From the NCBI GenBank assembly GCA_017979445.1, contig CM030715.1, forward strand, positions 35,213,756-35,277,755: a DNA stretch of 64,000 nt, read 5' to 3'. Positions 49,591 through 60,326 of this stretch are shown one piece after another; position 1 is the first letter of the stretch; every line of letters starts with the position of its first letter. The notes below the pieces were generated by a model, which worked only from the letters and a program-made list of their open reading frames with translations, did not search any database and was not told the origin of the DNA. The DNA comes from Akebia trifoliata. Taxonomy: Eukaryota > Streptophyta > Magnoliopsida > Ranunculales > Lardizabalaceae. The translations under genes and the position numbers were made by a program.

Positions 49591-50779
49591 GATTTGAAAA
49601 ATTATATTATGATTTTGTTCATTAGGTTAGAATTGATGCAAGACAAAGAACAATCTTTCAATTGGTTCGTTGATTTTCAAAAGAATATCAACCAATTGGG
49701 TATTAAAAAGTTACTGATTCACAAAGAATATCAAGCAATTGGGAAAAAAAAAGAGAAAATTCTTTAAAAATAAAAATTTTATTCATTGAAAGATGTCTCC
49801 GTATTGGAGTTAGAATATCATTTATAGAAAAGAGTCATATTCCTAGAAAAAACATGGAAATATAAAAAATAGGAAAAAATTACAAAAATAGGAAATATAA
49901 ACTAGGCATTGAAATGAAAACTACTTAACCCTAAAAGTACGATAGAATCGATGGTGCGTGATTTTGATTTCTATAATTAAAGTTATTAACAAAATAAAAA
50001 ATGTCAAAATAGCAAAATTGTATAAATATAGGGTAAACGAAGAAATTGGGCCTAAAAGTGAAAACTCCTTCATCGTGTTTTCATTCAAGAATGGGTATCC
50101 TCGGATGATTTTGACTTCAACGCCTATCTGGGTACGTGGGCCTATGTGTACTTAGGTCTTATGTTGGACGTTTGGCAATCTAAACATTCCATGAATTCTT
50201 CTGTTATAATCTTTGCATCAGAAGCCTTACTAAGTTTTGGAGTTGGACTATATTTGTCAGGCTAATTCATTGAATTAATTCGAGTCTAACAATAGAAGGC
50301 ACGACGTTCCTACTCTATAATCCATCAATTCTCATTCCCATTCTTGCTTCTGGTCATAAAATAATTATATTTTTAACTTTCATAATGATTTTGCTTCTTA
50401 ATTATTTTAGAGGCACTCAGTCACTATAATCCAAGTAACATTATACTTATGAAACAATCATATTATAGTCCCATCTATGAATTTTCCCTTTGAATTGTGC
50501 CTAATCTGATGTTCATAATCATGCAGATAAACACTTCAAAGATCAGACGCTTAAGATTATTCAATCATAATGATCTCTTAATGGGATCCATTGATGCATG
50601 TACTCCGATCCACTAGGCAATATATGTAGAAGGAAGATAAGTTCAAAACTCATAATCATTCTGATAACCTCTTCATTAATATGCTCATAAATGCACCAAA
50701 GTCTGCCTTTTGTGCACGTAATGGGCATAATCAGGATAGAAAATCTATGAAAGATTTTCTTTCCATATTTTCCTATTAC

Positions 50780-50849
50780 ATCCAACGGTCTATATTAAAT
50801 CTATGATTATGCTGTCCTGAACCTACTTCAAGTCCTGAGCCTATATAAA
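50780..50849 (+). promoter_or_regulatory. MIR159-B promoter: ATCCAACGGTC element and TATA box
   Basis: ATCCAACGGTC lies at 50780-50790 and TATATAAA at 50842-50849, with the same spacing as in copy A. The sequence between TATA box and foldback is almost identical to copy A, so the duplicate is likely to be transcription-competent. Confidence 0.65.
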
Positions 50850-50967
50850 CACCTCTCACACCCTACATTTTTTTCATTCTTTCTCTCTAAATCACTTGTG
50901 GAGTTGTGGTGTTTGGCATCAAAACCACTATATTTTTATTTATTTATTTTCTTTTGTTAAGGTTTGT

Positions 50968-51158
50968 GGGGTCATTGATGCTCTCTTCATTCCAACTCTG
51001 GAAGGAGAGAAGGTTGATCACGGCTGCTAGTTCATGAATACCTTTGGGTGCGCAAGTTAAGGGAGAAGCGCATTTTAAGGGTGCGCATGAACAAGGAGAC
51101 GAGTTTACCTTCTTCTTTTCTTACTTGGAGTGAAGGGAGCTCTGAAGATCATTACAAC
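50968..51158 (+). ncRNA. MIR159: MIR159-type precursor, copy B
   Basis: The 3' arm carries the same candidate mature sequence as copy A (CTTGGAGTGAAGGGAGCTCT, 21-mer at 51124-51144). The 5' arm reads GCTCTCTTCATTCCAA (from 50980), one extra change that replaces a C-G pair with U-G. The loop differs by few bases, including GGGAGAAGCG in place of GGGAGATGCG. The foldback is otherwise intact and the mature arm is unchanged, so both duplicates should yield the same miRNA if processed. Confidence 0.87.
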
Positions 51159-51859
51159 TCCTTCATCTTGCTTATGTTTTATAACGTTTGAAACTATTTT
51201 TCTAGATACCTGTAATAATTTTCCGCTCAGGTTTCGTAGGAGGAGTGTGTTTCCATTTAAATCGTTCGTTTGCAAGAGAGTCTCAAACTTTCAATGAATA
51301 TTATTGTTTGTCTTGTACTTTTTGGTCTTTTTTCATCTTAAGCTATCGTTGATGTCATGAAAAACTAGGATTCCTAAAGATCAGTGTATTTATCCTAGAG
51401 ATCCATTTGGACATCCCTAGGGTAAGTTCTCCAATCTCTAAAAGCCTCAAACGTTGTTTTAGACTGCCCATCAAACACAAACGATTGAGATTTGTGAATA
51501 TTTTTAGGGATTTCAAAGATATTATATCTCTAGAATATCAGTATTGGATTCCTAAAACGTAAAAACCCAATACTGATCTCTAGGAAATATGTATTTTTCC
51601 TCTTATCTCTACCACAATTTTGTAGAGAGTCAAAAGGAACTTGTGATGGTAGGAAAAACCAAATTTCTCATCGCAAACATTTCCTAGCTTCTTGCGGGAA
51701 CAATATAACTTCCCAGCGAGTCGTTTTAGTAGGAATTACTTCCTATCTCAACTGTATGTATGTTTGATGCTTTTTCTCAATAGCATATTATGGTTTGTAT
51801 TTTCGTATAGTTAAATGACTTATCTAACCTTAGTATCTTTGAATGAAAATAAAATGTTT

Positions 51860-52165
51860 ACTAAGGGCTTGTTTGTTGCAACTTCTTTCGATGGTTTTTT
51901 TTGGCTTTGAGTTGAAAAAAAGCCGGAGAAGCATGTTTGTGATTAACTTCTGCTTTACTAGTTTTTGCAGGAAGCCCAAAACTGTATTTTTGAGAAGTTT
52001 TTTTGGGATTGTCTTTGCGCACAAGCTACTATGAGAAGCCAACACAGAATGTATGGGGTTGAAATGATGATTTCACCCTTCATTCTCTTTAACTCGTCGA
52101 TTAAACAACAGAATCAATTCAATCTCTCTATACTACTTATTCATCAGCTTCTATAACAAACAAGA
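51860..52165. mobile_element. hAT-like MITE downstream of MIR159-B
   Basis: It begins GGCTTGTTTGTTGCAACTTC and ends near TTCTATAACAAACAAG, which mirrors the start. It corresponds to 45590-45890. Confidence 0.5.
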
Positions 52166-53995
52166 TTCTCCTAGATGCAATTTCCCATACTTTGACTTTC
52201 TACATCTCCTAGGCATGAGCTTCTGCTTCTCCTGGACATAGAATTCTAAAGCACACCCCAAGGAATTGTTATCAACTTTCCTAAGATCTTCTTCTCTTAG
52301 GAATCAGGAATATTTTTCTAAGTCAAATATTGTATTCTAGTCACTGGTGCTAACTTTTCGAAAAATCCAAAGAACTATTATTCTTGAACGCAAACATTTT
52401 ACATCAATGGGAGGGAAGACCTTGAAGACGGCTTGTGAAACTGCAAGACATCAAGAGGAAAATTCAAGCAAATCGTGATACACCCAACCTTGTATATCCT
52501 TTTAGAAGTGCCATTTTTGGGGACATTGGAAATGTTGGGTTTTGTATGAAATTTGAAGGGATCTTTATTGGTCAATGGCTTAGTGTTAATTATGTGCTCT
52601 CAAATTGTTGCGTTAAATTTTTTTTAGTTAAATTTGTGGAATTGGAAGCAGTTGTCTTCATAAAGTAAAATTTCAAGAAACATATTTACATTGATAAAAA
52701 TGAAAGATTTGGAATGCAGTTCACATTGCCATGACTTATGCATAGAAATTCACATCTTTTTGTGTTGTTACTTCATCCACCTATGATAGACAGAAGAAAT
52801 ATTCTCCAACAATGGGCTAATGTAGCATAATAATATATGGTAAGAATGTACAGGAAATAAATGTTAAAACACGTAAATTGCAGTTCTAGATACCAAACTA
52901 TAGAAAATGGATTGAAATGATTTGGGTATGTTCAATGAACAGAGTACAGTCTCAATTAAAAGAAATATTCAATTGAAAGACCAGGATGAATGAGGGAAAG
53001 AGACCCAAATTAAGAACTTAGATCTATCAATGAAAGCATTTGTGAATTCATTCTCAATAACAAAATCTTGGCTTTAGACATGGTGAAAGCATAAGACCCA
53101 TACATGTTGGCCTTTTACATCATCTATCTGCTTGAAAGATTTATTTTTATCATGGGTTGTTATGAGCAATCCTAAGATTTATGAAAATCAACTAGAATGT
53201 GGAGAATATTATGATGTTATATATTAATTCAAATATCAAATTTGATAATTGGGTGTTGAACATTAAGAGATTCAACGTATGAAAATTGAGATGTTATGAT
53301 GAATGAGTAAAAAGATTAGGAAAGTTAAAGTTACAAAATGAACAAATTCAAGAAAATGAGTTAGTAGTTGTAATAGACGTTAAACTAAAAGAAGATCATT
53401 GGGATGGTTTGGACACGTACACGAAGGCTAATTACAACGTTAATTGGAATGAATATTGTGGATGCATAATTACTCTAGCTTATGTGGATCAGTTGATGAC
53501 TTTCACATGGCCACTAACGGAAAAAGAACGAATCTTAAAAGAAGACTCCTTAAAATCTCAAGGATTCTATTTACAACTAGTTCTCAAGTCAAAATAGAAA
53601 GAGACCAAATAAGGGAAGAACAATAATCCAACATGGAATTAATAAGAATGAGAATGGAAGGATTCTAACTGAAGTAAGATACGATGATATCTCAAGATTT
53701 TCGTGAGGTAAGTTTTCAAATCAAAATGAACTCTTTGAGTCTATAAATAGGAGAATCAAGACACAGTTAAGAGACTTGTGACTCATTCTCTAACTTAGTC
53801 AATTATACAGAAGCATAACAAGAGAAAAATAAATAAATATTAAATGAACACACAAAGAACACATGCAAGGTTTACGTGGTTTGGCAAATTGCCTATGTCC
53901 ACGGAAGAAAGGAAGAAAAATTCACTATCACCGATAAAGTTTACACTCTTTGTCCTCTATAATTCTACAATTCTCTCAGTAACAAGGAAAATCCA

Positions 53996-55490
53996 TATTA
54001 AGGCTTGAAAATCCATATTGAGGTTGATTCTCTTCTCATTGATAAAGGTCTACTACAAGCAGGGGCGGAGCCAGGATTTTGTTTTTGTGGGGGCAAATTA
54101 CAAATAAAAAAAATTTCAAAACTTCTGTGGGGGCAAAGCAGTAGAATGTTAAAAAAAATTTTAAAATTATTAATGCCTCCCTATGGATTTTAGAAATTCT
54201 TGTGGGGGCAATTGCCCCCACTGCCCCCACTGTAAATCCGCCCCTGACTACAAGAAAGGTTGTCATGGCATTTGGATGTTTGGTTGTGCCACATCAAAGA
54301 AAGATTGAAAAATTGTCAGTGAAATATCAAGCACATCCGAAGGGAAGGCCATAGTACAGTTGCAGATCAACCAGCAAATCAAGGAATTATGAGTAAAACG
54401 TTCACAAGATTTGTTAGCCTTAATGACCTCCCTTTACCCGTGAAAAAAATATGTTATTGGGGATGTTTTATCATTGTCTACTATTATGCTTAAGCACGAA
54501 GCCTCTTTTTAAGTAATACACTTCTTTCTTACTTAGGACAAAAAATATTCATTTCAATAACAAAAGAGACATGTTAATCACATACAAAATTGAATCAATG
54601 AACAAGATTCGTTTAACCAATCACAAATCATTTAAGGTTAGCTTTCACAAATTTGATAATGATAAATTGGAGTTGGGAGGAGAGTTATAATAATAATAAT
54701 AATAATAATTATTATTATTATTATTATGCACTAAAAGTGTGTATGATTGCTTGGAAGTTTTATTTTATAAAATTGTTTTTTAAATAAAGTGCTTTAATAA
54801 AATGGTCTTCTTTAATGCACATAGGAAAATGTCAAATGAGAGCTGCGGAATGTTTTTCCATGAAAAAGTCTTAGACCATTTTTTCTTTCAACTTTCAGTG
54901 ATTCGATTGTTTCTACGGAGTCCGGGTCGGGATCCATATTGGAAATAATCTGAAACCTAGTAAAGTAATTAGAACTGTAAGACATATTCTTCGATTTGAT
55001 GAATTATTTAAAGAGGATCGTTTAATTATAGTAAGACAATGAAAAATTGAGCATTTCTTATCTCAATCCTTCTTCATACGAGAAATATTTACCGATTCTC
55101 CAAAGAAATAAGTCAAAATCACATACATATGAATATAAAAAAAAATTAAGTTATTTTTCAACCGGGTTGGTGGTGCAATTATACGGCATGTAAGTGCGTT
55201 TGAAATTCTTTAGTGGGTTGGTTGGCTAGAGATTAAACTCAAAAACAAAAAGTTAAATTACATAATAAACAAAGAAAAGATGCCATATTCCGACCGTTGT
55301 AATGGCTCCTGTCTTTTTTTATTTATTTTTTTCGAAGAGTTCTGGATTCGCTTTAAAAGCTGAGATGCCCATGCCCGCCATTATCTCTCTCTCTCTCTTT
55401 CCAAAATCCAACAACCCACCCACATAAAAGTATTCCCTCTCCTTGGCTGACGAGAAAATCTTCTCTCTTAGATCCTCCTTTTTACCCTCT
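53996..55490. other. Interval between duplicate B and MIR159-C
   Basis: It contains a hAT-type MITE (54060-54246), an (ATA)n/(TTA)n palindromic microsatellite (about 54690-54726), and otherwise AT-rich sequence without a gene. The last 150 bp, with a CT tract near 55387-55400, probably belong to the MIR159-C promoter. Confidence 0.6.
54060..54246. mobile_element. hAT-type MITE with perfect 8-bp TSD
   Basis: The element starts CAGGGGCGGAGCCAGGATTT and ends AAATCCGCCCCTG. It is flanked on both sides by ACTACAAG (54052-54059, 54247-54254). TTGTGGGGGCAA words recur inside. An exact 8-bp duplication and CAGGGGCGG TIRs fit the hAT superfamily, and the intact site suggests recent insertion. Confidence 0.88.
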
Positions 55491-55497
55491 TTATTGC

Positions 55498-55556
55498 ATC
55501 CAACGGTCCTTGATTCATCTATAGGGTTTTGTCCTTCTGTTTCTCCCTATTTAAAC
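55498..55556 (+). promoter_or_regulatory. MIR159-C promoter: ATCCAACGGTC-type element and TATTTAAA
   Basis: The element lies at 55498-55508 (full ATCCAACGGTC kept) and a TATA-like TATTTAAA at 55549-55556, with similar spacing to copies A and B although the intervening bases have diverged. Conservation in an older paralogue suggests function. Confidence 0.55.
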
Positions 55557-55714
55557 TACCTTCTGTCTTCTCCATTTCTCACGATTAATTATTTGTAGGG
55601 TTTATCCTTCTGTGCTTCAGTGGAGGTCTCCAAAACCACAAGTGGATTTCAGTCTGTGAGGTTCAGTGGCTTTGACAGAAGAAACTACTAACAGTGGTTG
55701 TAAAAGAAGGTTTG

Positions 55715-55903
55715 GGTGTCGATGGAGTTCCCTTTTAATCCAATTCAGAAAGGATAGAAGGTGTTTACGACTGCTGATTCATGAATACCCTTGAGTGCGC
55801 AGGTTTAGGAGTTGTAGCGCAGGTTAAGGGTGCGCATGAACCAGGAGACGAGGTTCCCTTCTTCTTTTCTTACTTGGATTGAAGGGAGCTCCAATGGCCT
55901 CTC
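55715..55903 (+). ncRNA. MIR159: MIR159-type precursor, copy C (diverged)
   Basis: The 3' arm contains CTTGGATTGAAGGGAGCTCC (candidate 21-mer 55873-55893), which differs from canonical miR159 only at its ends. The 5' arm GGAGTTCCCTTTTAATCCAA (55724-55743) pairs with it through one G-U and a small bulge. Inner arms AAGGATAGAAGG and CCTTCTTCTTTTCTT, then GATTCATGAA and GCATGAACC, extend the foldback. The loop words TTCATGAATACC and GTGCGCA are shared with copies A and B, so the three are paralogous. The core has U at position 7, like canonical miR159, unlike A and B. Confidence 0.9.
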
Positions 55904-58280
55904 TCTCTCTCTCTCTTATTTATACCATCTTCGAAGACTCGCGAGTCAACTCATCAATGAAATATTTTGCTTTTAATATTGGTACTCAGGTTATGTATAT
56001 TTTCTTCTGGATCTAAGTCTTTTTATTTTGAATCTGAGTTTTTTCACGAAATCTAGAAAGATGTAGTGTTAGATTACTAATTTAGTAATCCATTTGAGCT
56101 CAACCATCCTTAATAAGATTTGAAATCTTACTAAGTTAGCGAGGAAAGTGTTTCTCTTTTTAGATAAATTTCAAATATAACCCCATAACTCGGCCAAGTT
56201 TATAATCTTATATAATTCCAATTGATACGACCAAGTTAACTCGGAGAGTTAGCTGAAGGTACACTAAACTTGCTTCGACCAGGTTTCCAGTTGACTCTAC
56301 ATGTTTTAAAAGTTACAACTTTGAATTTTCATGCTAACATGCGCCTGTTGTCATTTTCCACTTCACTTTGTTGCTTTGTGTAGGTCTTTGTCGTGAGATT
56401 AGTATGGAATCCTCCACTAACGGTGCATGTTAGAGGAAACCAATCTATGGTCATTGGAGTGGTTTAATTAATTCTCCATATGATGTGGCATAAGACATGC
56501 GCATGTTAGAGGAGCTTATAAATGGTCCCACTTTGGCCTTTTGAGTTTGATAAAGAAATTTGACATTAACTACCAAATGATGTATATTTAGCTTGATTGA
56601 GAATAGTAGATATTTTGATCAGATTGTACCTCTATTGCAGTCTTAGTATGTCTTGGAAAATAAAGAAACATTTGGCATGCTTGGTAAAAATTTATGAATG
56701 GTTTCCTTATTAATTCGTTCATTATGCTTATTATTCATGAATTATTTGACTATTAATTGTCTGAAATACATATGATTGATATTCCTCGAGATATTCGCAA
56801 TAAGAATTGCAATGATCATCTTAACCAAGTAGCAAGGAAAGAAGAACTAAAGATACTCCTTTAGATATCCAAAATAAGCATTAATTCCTCAGGGCCCACC
56901 CACAAGGGCGCACCCTCACTTACCTGCATGTGATGTAGGAGCGTTGCACATGCCGCAAGACTAGTCCTTGGATGACGAGACACTGGTCTATGGACCGGGC
57001 AAAGCCTAGACACGGGCCCACTCCGCCGTCTACAAGGATACCCGGTTATCCAAAAAGAAAATAATAAAAAAATTAAAAGTTGAAAGGAGAATTGGAAAAT
57101 ATTTGGGCAGGGGACAGTTCATTTTAATTTTGAAATTGTAAGTTACTAATTTTAAAATTAAAATATTTTATCAAAAAGTAAAATGTTTTCAATCAGGTAT
57201 TCAGAAGTTTGTCATTTTCAGAATTAAAATGAACAATATGTTGATATGCAAAATTTTCAGCAAACATTTTGATAGATCAGCTTAAAAATAAATCTAATCT
57301 CTAACAATATTGATGCAAATATGAGTGAACGCAAGTTTATTACTTTTGAGTAGGTAGGGTAGTTCGACAGCTTAGAGAGCGTTTGTTCCTTATAATGCCT
57401 TTGAGAAATCCATTCTCTGTGCTACTAGATTTGATTTCTTGTTTAGATAATCTGTTTTTCGCAACTGATTTTGAGTTGTTAAGTAAAAATAAAAATAAAG
57501 AAGGGGAGTTAGAAACTAAAATAAGACGTTATTATGCTCCAAATGTAGTCTGCGTGTATGCTCGTCTATGGCAACCTTAATTAGTATCTCTTCAGCTAAG
57601 TTGTTATAATAAACATGCATCAACAGATTTTGAATTTGTAATATAAAAAAGGAAAGAAAAAGGATTGATTAGAATTCACATCAATGTTTCATATAAAATG
57701 GGAAATAACTTTTTCAACCATCTGATGATTCACATTATTGTTTGAAAATTTTCTAAGTTATAATTTAGATTTACAGGAGACATGTATCTCACAACATTTT
57801 TGAAATGTGGTACGATATGGAACTTCAGACAACAGCATTACTGAGAAAAGGGGTCTACCAGTAGAGATCAGCAGAAAGCTTTGAGTATCCAATGGCCTAT
57901 AAAACAGCAATTCAATAGAGTAATGAGAACTGAGAGGTCTCTCCCATCATTTAATAAATAAATAAAATTGAGCTATTAGAAGGCCAATTAGGATTAAAAC
58001 TATACATTTGTTTTGGGAATTATATAGCCTTGATTTCCATATCTCAATTGGTTGATGTTGTGCATTCTAATGGTTTTTGCAGCAAAAGAATCTGGTTTTT
58101 GAACCCATATTTAAAATCTTAAATTTTGGAGGTCTCTCTGGTGGACTCTTGGACAAATGGGTTCAGACTTGAATGCATGGTTGAACTGTTGAACGATTGA
58201 TGAATGTGTGACCATGTGTAGTTTGTCGACCGTTAAAGATAGAAGACTTTGTTTCCACCACAGGTCCTTTCCCCATGGAT
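55904..58280. other. Gene-free interval with a truncated SINE
   Basis: It probably includes the 3' part of the MIR159-C transcript, then AT-rich sequence. A SINE fragment lies at 56876-57056. No protein gene is supported. The last 200-300 bp are likely the 3' UTR of the PPR gene. Confidence 0.55.
56876..57056 (+). mobile_element. SINE family 1, 5'-truncated
   Basis: It starts at GCATTAATTCCTCAGGGCCC, lacking the tRNA-like head, and continues with GACTAGTCCTTGGATGACGA and CCGGGCAAAGCC. It ends GGTTATCCAAAAAG in an A-rich tail. 5' truncation with a retained A tail is typical of retroposition. Confidence 0.65.
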
Positions 58281-60326
58281 TCACCAATAATCCCCACATG
58301 AGCACACCCCACTACGAAAATGATGAAACCGATAAATGTCTCTAACAATGATCTCACGTTTGGTGATCTTTGAGATGTGTTTGGCAGCAATATGACAATC
58401 TCCACACACACGGAGGTTCTTGGTAATCCTGATAGGCATCCCGGGCTCAGTATTTATAATGGCAAAAACAATTGCAAGCTTCTCACTATGGACAGCTAGA
58501 TGGCCTTCCTTATCTTCCTCCTCTACGTCATGGAGTGCAGATTCCGTCTCAGGGACATACCCTGCTTCCTTCATCTTACCAACTAAGACATCTAACTCAT
58601 CGTAGATATCCTTGGACTGCGGATGTGATCGATCACCAACATGAAAAGTGTACACTCTATCACCAAGCTCGACATTGCTACAACCAGGCAATTTCTTGAT
58701 TCCTTTGCTCTCCATGATTGATCGGATGGCTGTAACATCATCCCATCTACCAGCCTTGGCATAAATATTGGATAACAAAACGTAATATCCAGCTTGCTCG
58801 GGAACCAGTCTAAAAAGATTATCAGCAGCGATCAGCCCTATAGTCATGTTAGAGTAAACTCGACAAGCGCTCAACAATGCTCCCCACACTCTCTCAGTTG
58901 GCTCAATCGTCATCTGCTTGATAAAACTATATGCCTCGTCAACATGGCCCGCACGTCCTAAAATATCAACCATGCAAGAAAAGTGCTCTATCTTGGGGAG
59001 CATTCTGTATTTCTCAGTCATTAGTTTATAATAGTGACGCCCCTCATCCAATAAGCCCGAATGGCTACAAGCCGAGAAAACTGAAACAAAAGCAATGTGA
59101 TCAGGTGTCAGACCCGAGTCCTGCATTTTAGAGAAGAGTGCAATAGCTTCACGACCTTGTCCATTCATAGCATAGGCAGATATCATCGAAGTCCAAGACA
59201 CAACATCACGACTCCGCATCCCATCAAATACTTCCCTTGCAGATTGCAAACACCCGCATTTAGCGTACATGTCAACTAATGCATTTTCCACAAACAAATT
59301 CGGACAAAGTCCCTTCCTAACAACATATTCGTGTATCCGTTTCCCTTGTGTCAGAGCTGAAAAATCCCCGCAAGCGGGAAGAACACTAGCAATGGTGATG
59401 GCATCAGGTTCTACCCCTTTAGCTTCCATCTGCGAATGAAGTTCAACAGCCTCGGCGGGCATAGAATTGTTCACGTAGATAGCTATCATCACATTCCAAG
59501 AAACCAACCCCTTGTCAGCCATCTTATTAAACATCTCCCGAACAAACGAAACATTTGGAAAAGATGTATTTGTTACAGCTGGTGAGAGGCTTGCCATTGT
59601 TCCAGCGTCTGGCTTTAGCTTCTGCAGCTCCATTTCTTTGCAAACGTCCAATGCTTCGTCAAATTGTCCATTTTGAGCAAAACCCGCAACCATCGAGTTC
59701 CAAGACACTACATCTCTTTGATGCATACTGTCAAGTACCCGTCGAGCATCAACTAAACAATTGCATTTTCCATACATGGCTATTAGGCCATTCGCGACAA
59801 AGAGATTCAAGTCAAGCCCAATTCTTGAAACGGCAGCATGGATTTGTAACCCAAACCGCAAATTCTCTGAGCTCGAGCATGCTTTGAGAACACAAGGGAA
59901 GGTATAGTTATCAGGTTGGGTTTTGTGGCTTGACATGCTGCTGTAAACGAGAAGAGCCTCTCGATAAAGATGGTTATTGACATAGGTTCTGATCATGACA
60001 TTGAAGAATATAACATTCTTCTGAGGAATTCCATCGAATATATGGCGGGTGATTGTGGGTTCTCCACAACTACCATAAGCTCTCATTAGCTTAATAGCAA
60101 GAGATGGATTAGAGTTGAAATGATCGTTAACAATGATCTTCGAATGTAGTTTCTTCAGTGTTGAGATATCTGGGTATTCATCTAATATCCGACCACACAA
60201 ATCTTTAATTATATTTGTTTTGTCTTGCAATGTTTGTGGAGTTTTGAGAGTGAAATTTGAAGTTTGAAGTTGCTTGGAAGTTGAAAAATGGCGGGAAAGG
60301 GGCATGGAGTCAGGTAAGGCTCTCAT
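58281..60326 (-). CDS. DYW-type PPR protein (At3g49142-like)
   Basis: A single uninterrupted frame of 681 residues from ATG 60326-60324 to TGA 58283-58281. The N-terminus (about 1-20, LSRHFSTSKQ) looks like an organelle presequence, probably mitochondrial. From about residue 60 it is made of tandem PLS-class PPR motifs (for example VVSWNSMVAGFAQNGQFDEA and VSWTSMISAYAMNGQGREAI), then E/E+ segments (VWGALLSACRVYSNM, YYVLLSNIYAKAGRWDDV). The C-terminal DYW deaminase-like domain has HSE (613-615), CGDCH (641-645), RFHHF and terminal CSCGDYW. Family knowledge: such proteins bind organellar RNA and specify C-to-U editing sites. Sequence and length agree well with Arabidopsis At3g49142 as I recall it. 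The target site is unknown. The frame has no stop or shift, in contrast to the fragment at 62342-62667. Confidence 0.95.
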   Translation of the reverse strand: MRALPDSMPLSRHFSTSKQLQTSNFTLKTPQTLQDKTNIIKDLCGRILDEYPDISTLKKLHSKIIVNDHFNSNPSLAIKLMRAYGSCGEPTITRHIFDGIPQKNVIFFNVMIRTYVNNHLYREALLVYSSMSSHKTQPDNYTFPCVLKACSSSENLRFGLQIHAAVSRIGLDLNLFVANGLIAMYGKCNCLVDARRVLDSMHQRDVVSWNSMVAGFAQNGQFDEALDVCKEMELQKLKPDAGTMASLSPAVTNTSFPNVSFVREMFNKMADKGLVSWNVMIAIYVNNSMPAEAVELHSQMEAKGVEPDAITIASVLPACGDFSALTQGKRIHEYVVRKGLCPNLFVENALVDMYAKCGCLQSAREVFDGMRSRDVVSWTSMISAYAMNGQGREAIALFSKMQDSGLTPDHIAFVSVFSACSHSGLLDEGRHYYKLMTEKYRMLPKIEHFSCMVDILGRAGHVDEAYSFIKQMTIEPTERVWGALLSACRVYSNMTIGLIAADNLFRLVPEQAGYYVLLSNIYAKAGRWDDVTAIRSIMESKGIKKLPGCSNVELGDRVYTFHVGDRSHPQSKDIYDELDVLVGKMKEAGYVPETESALHDVEEEDKEGHLAVHSEKLAIVFAIINTEPGMPIRITKNLRVCGDCHIAAKHISKITKREIIVRDIYRFHHFRSGVCSCGDYW

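Larger units (their letters stand above)
47868..53995 (+). repeat. Tandem segmental duplication, copy B
   Basis: Colinear with 40831-47660. It starts inside a foldback MITE (GCTAGAACCATAAATTC) and ends near the segment AATTCTCTCAGTAACAAGG. It has empty sites for both copy-A insertions. It carries an extra segment at about 52.99-53.34 kb bounded by GATGAATGAG direct repeats, which suggests a deletion in copy A. Confidence 0.85.

Noticed and set aside
58420..59887. Plus-strand frames of 60-110 codons
   Set aside because: They are shadows of the intronless PPR gene.
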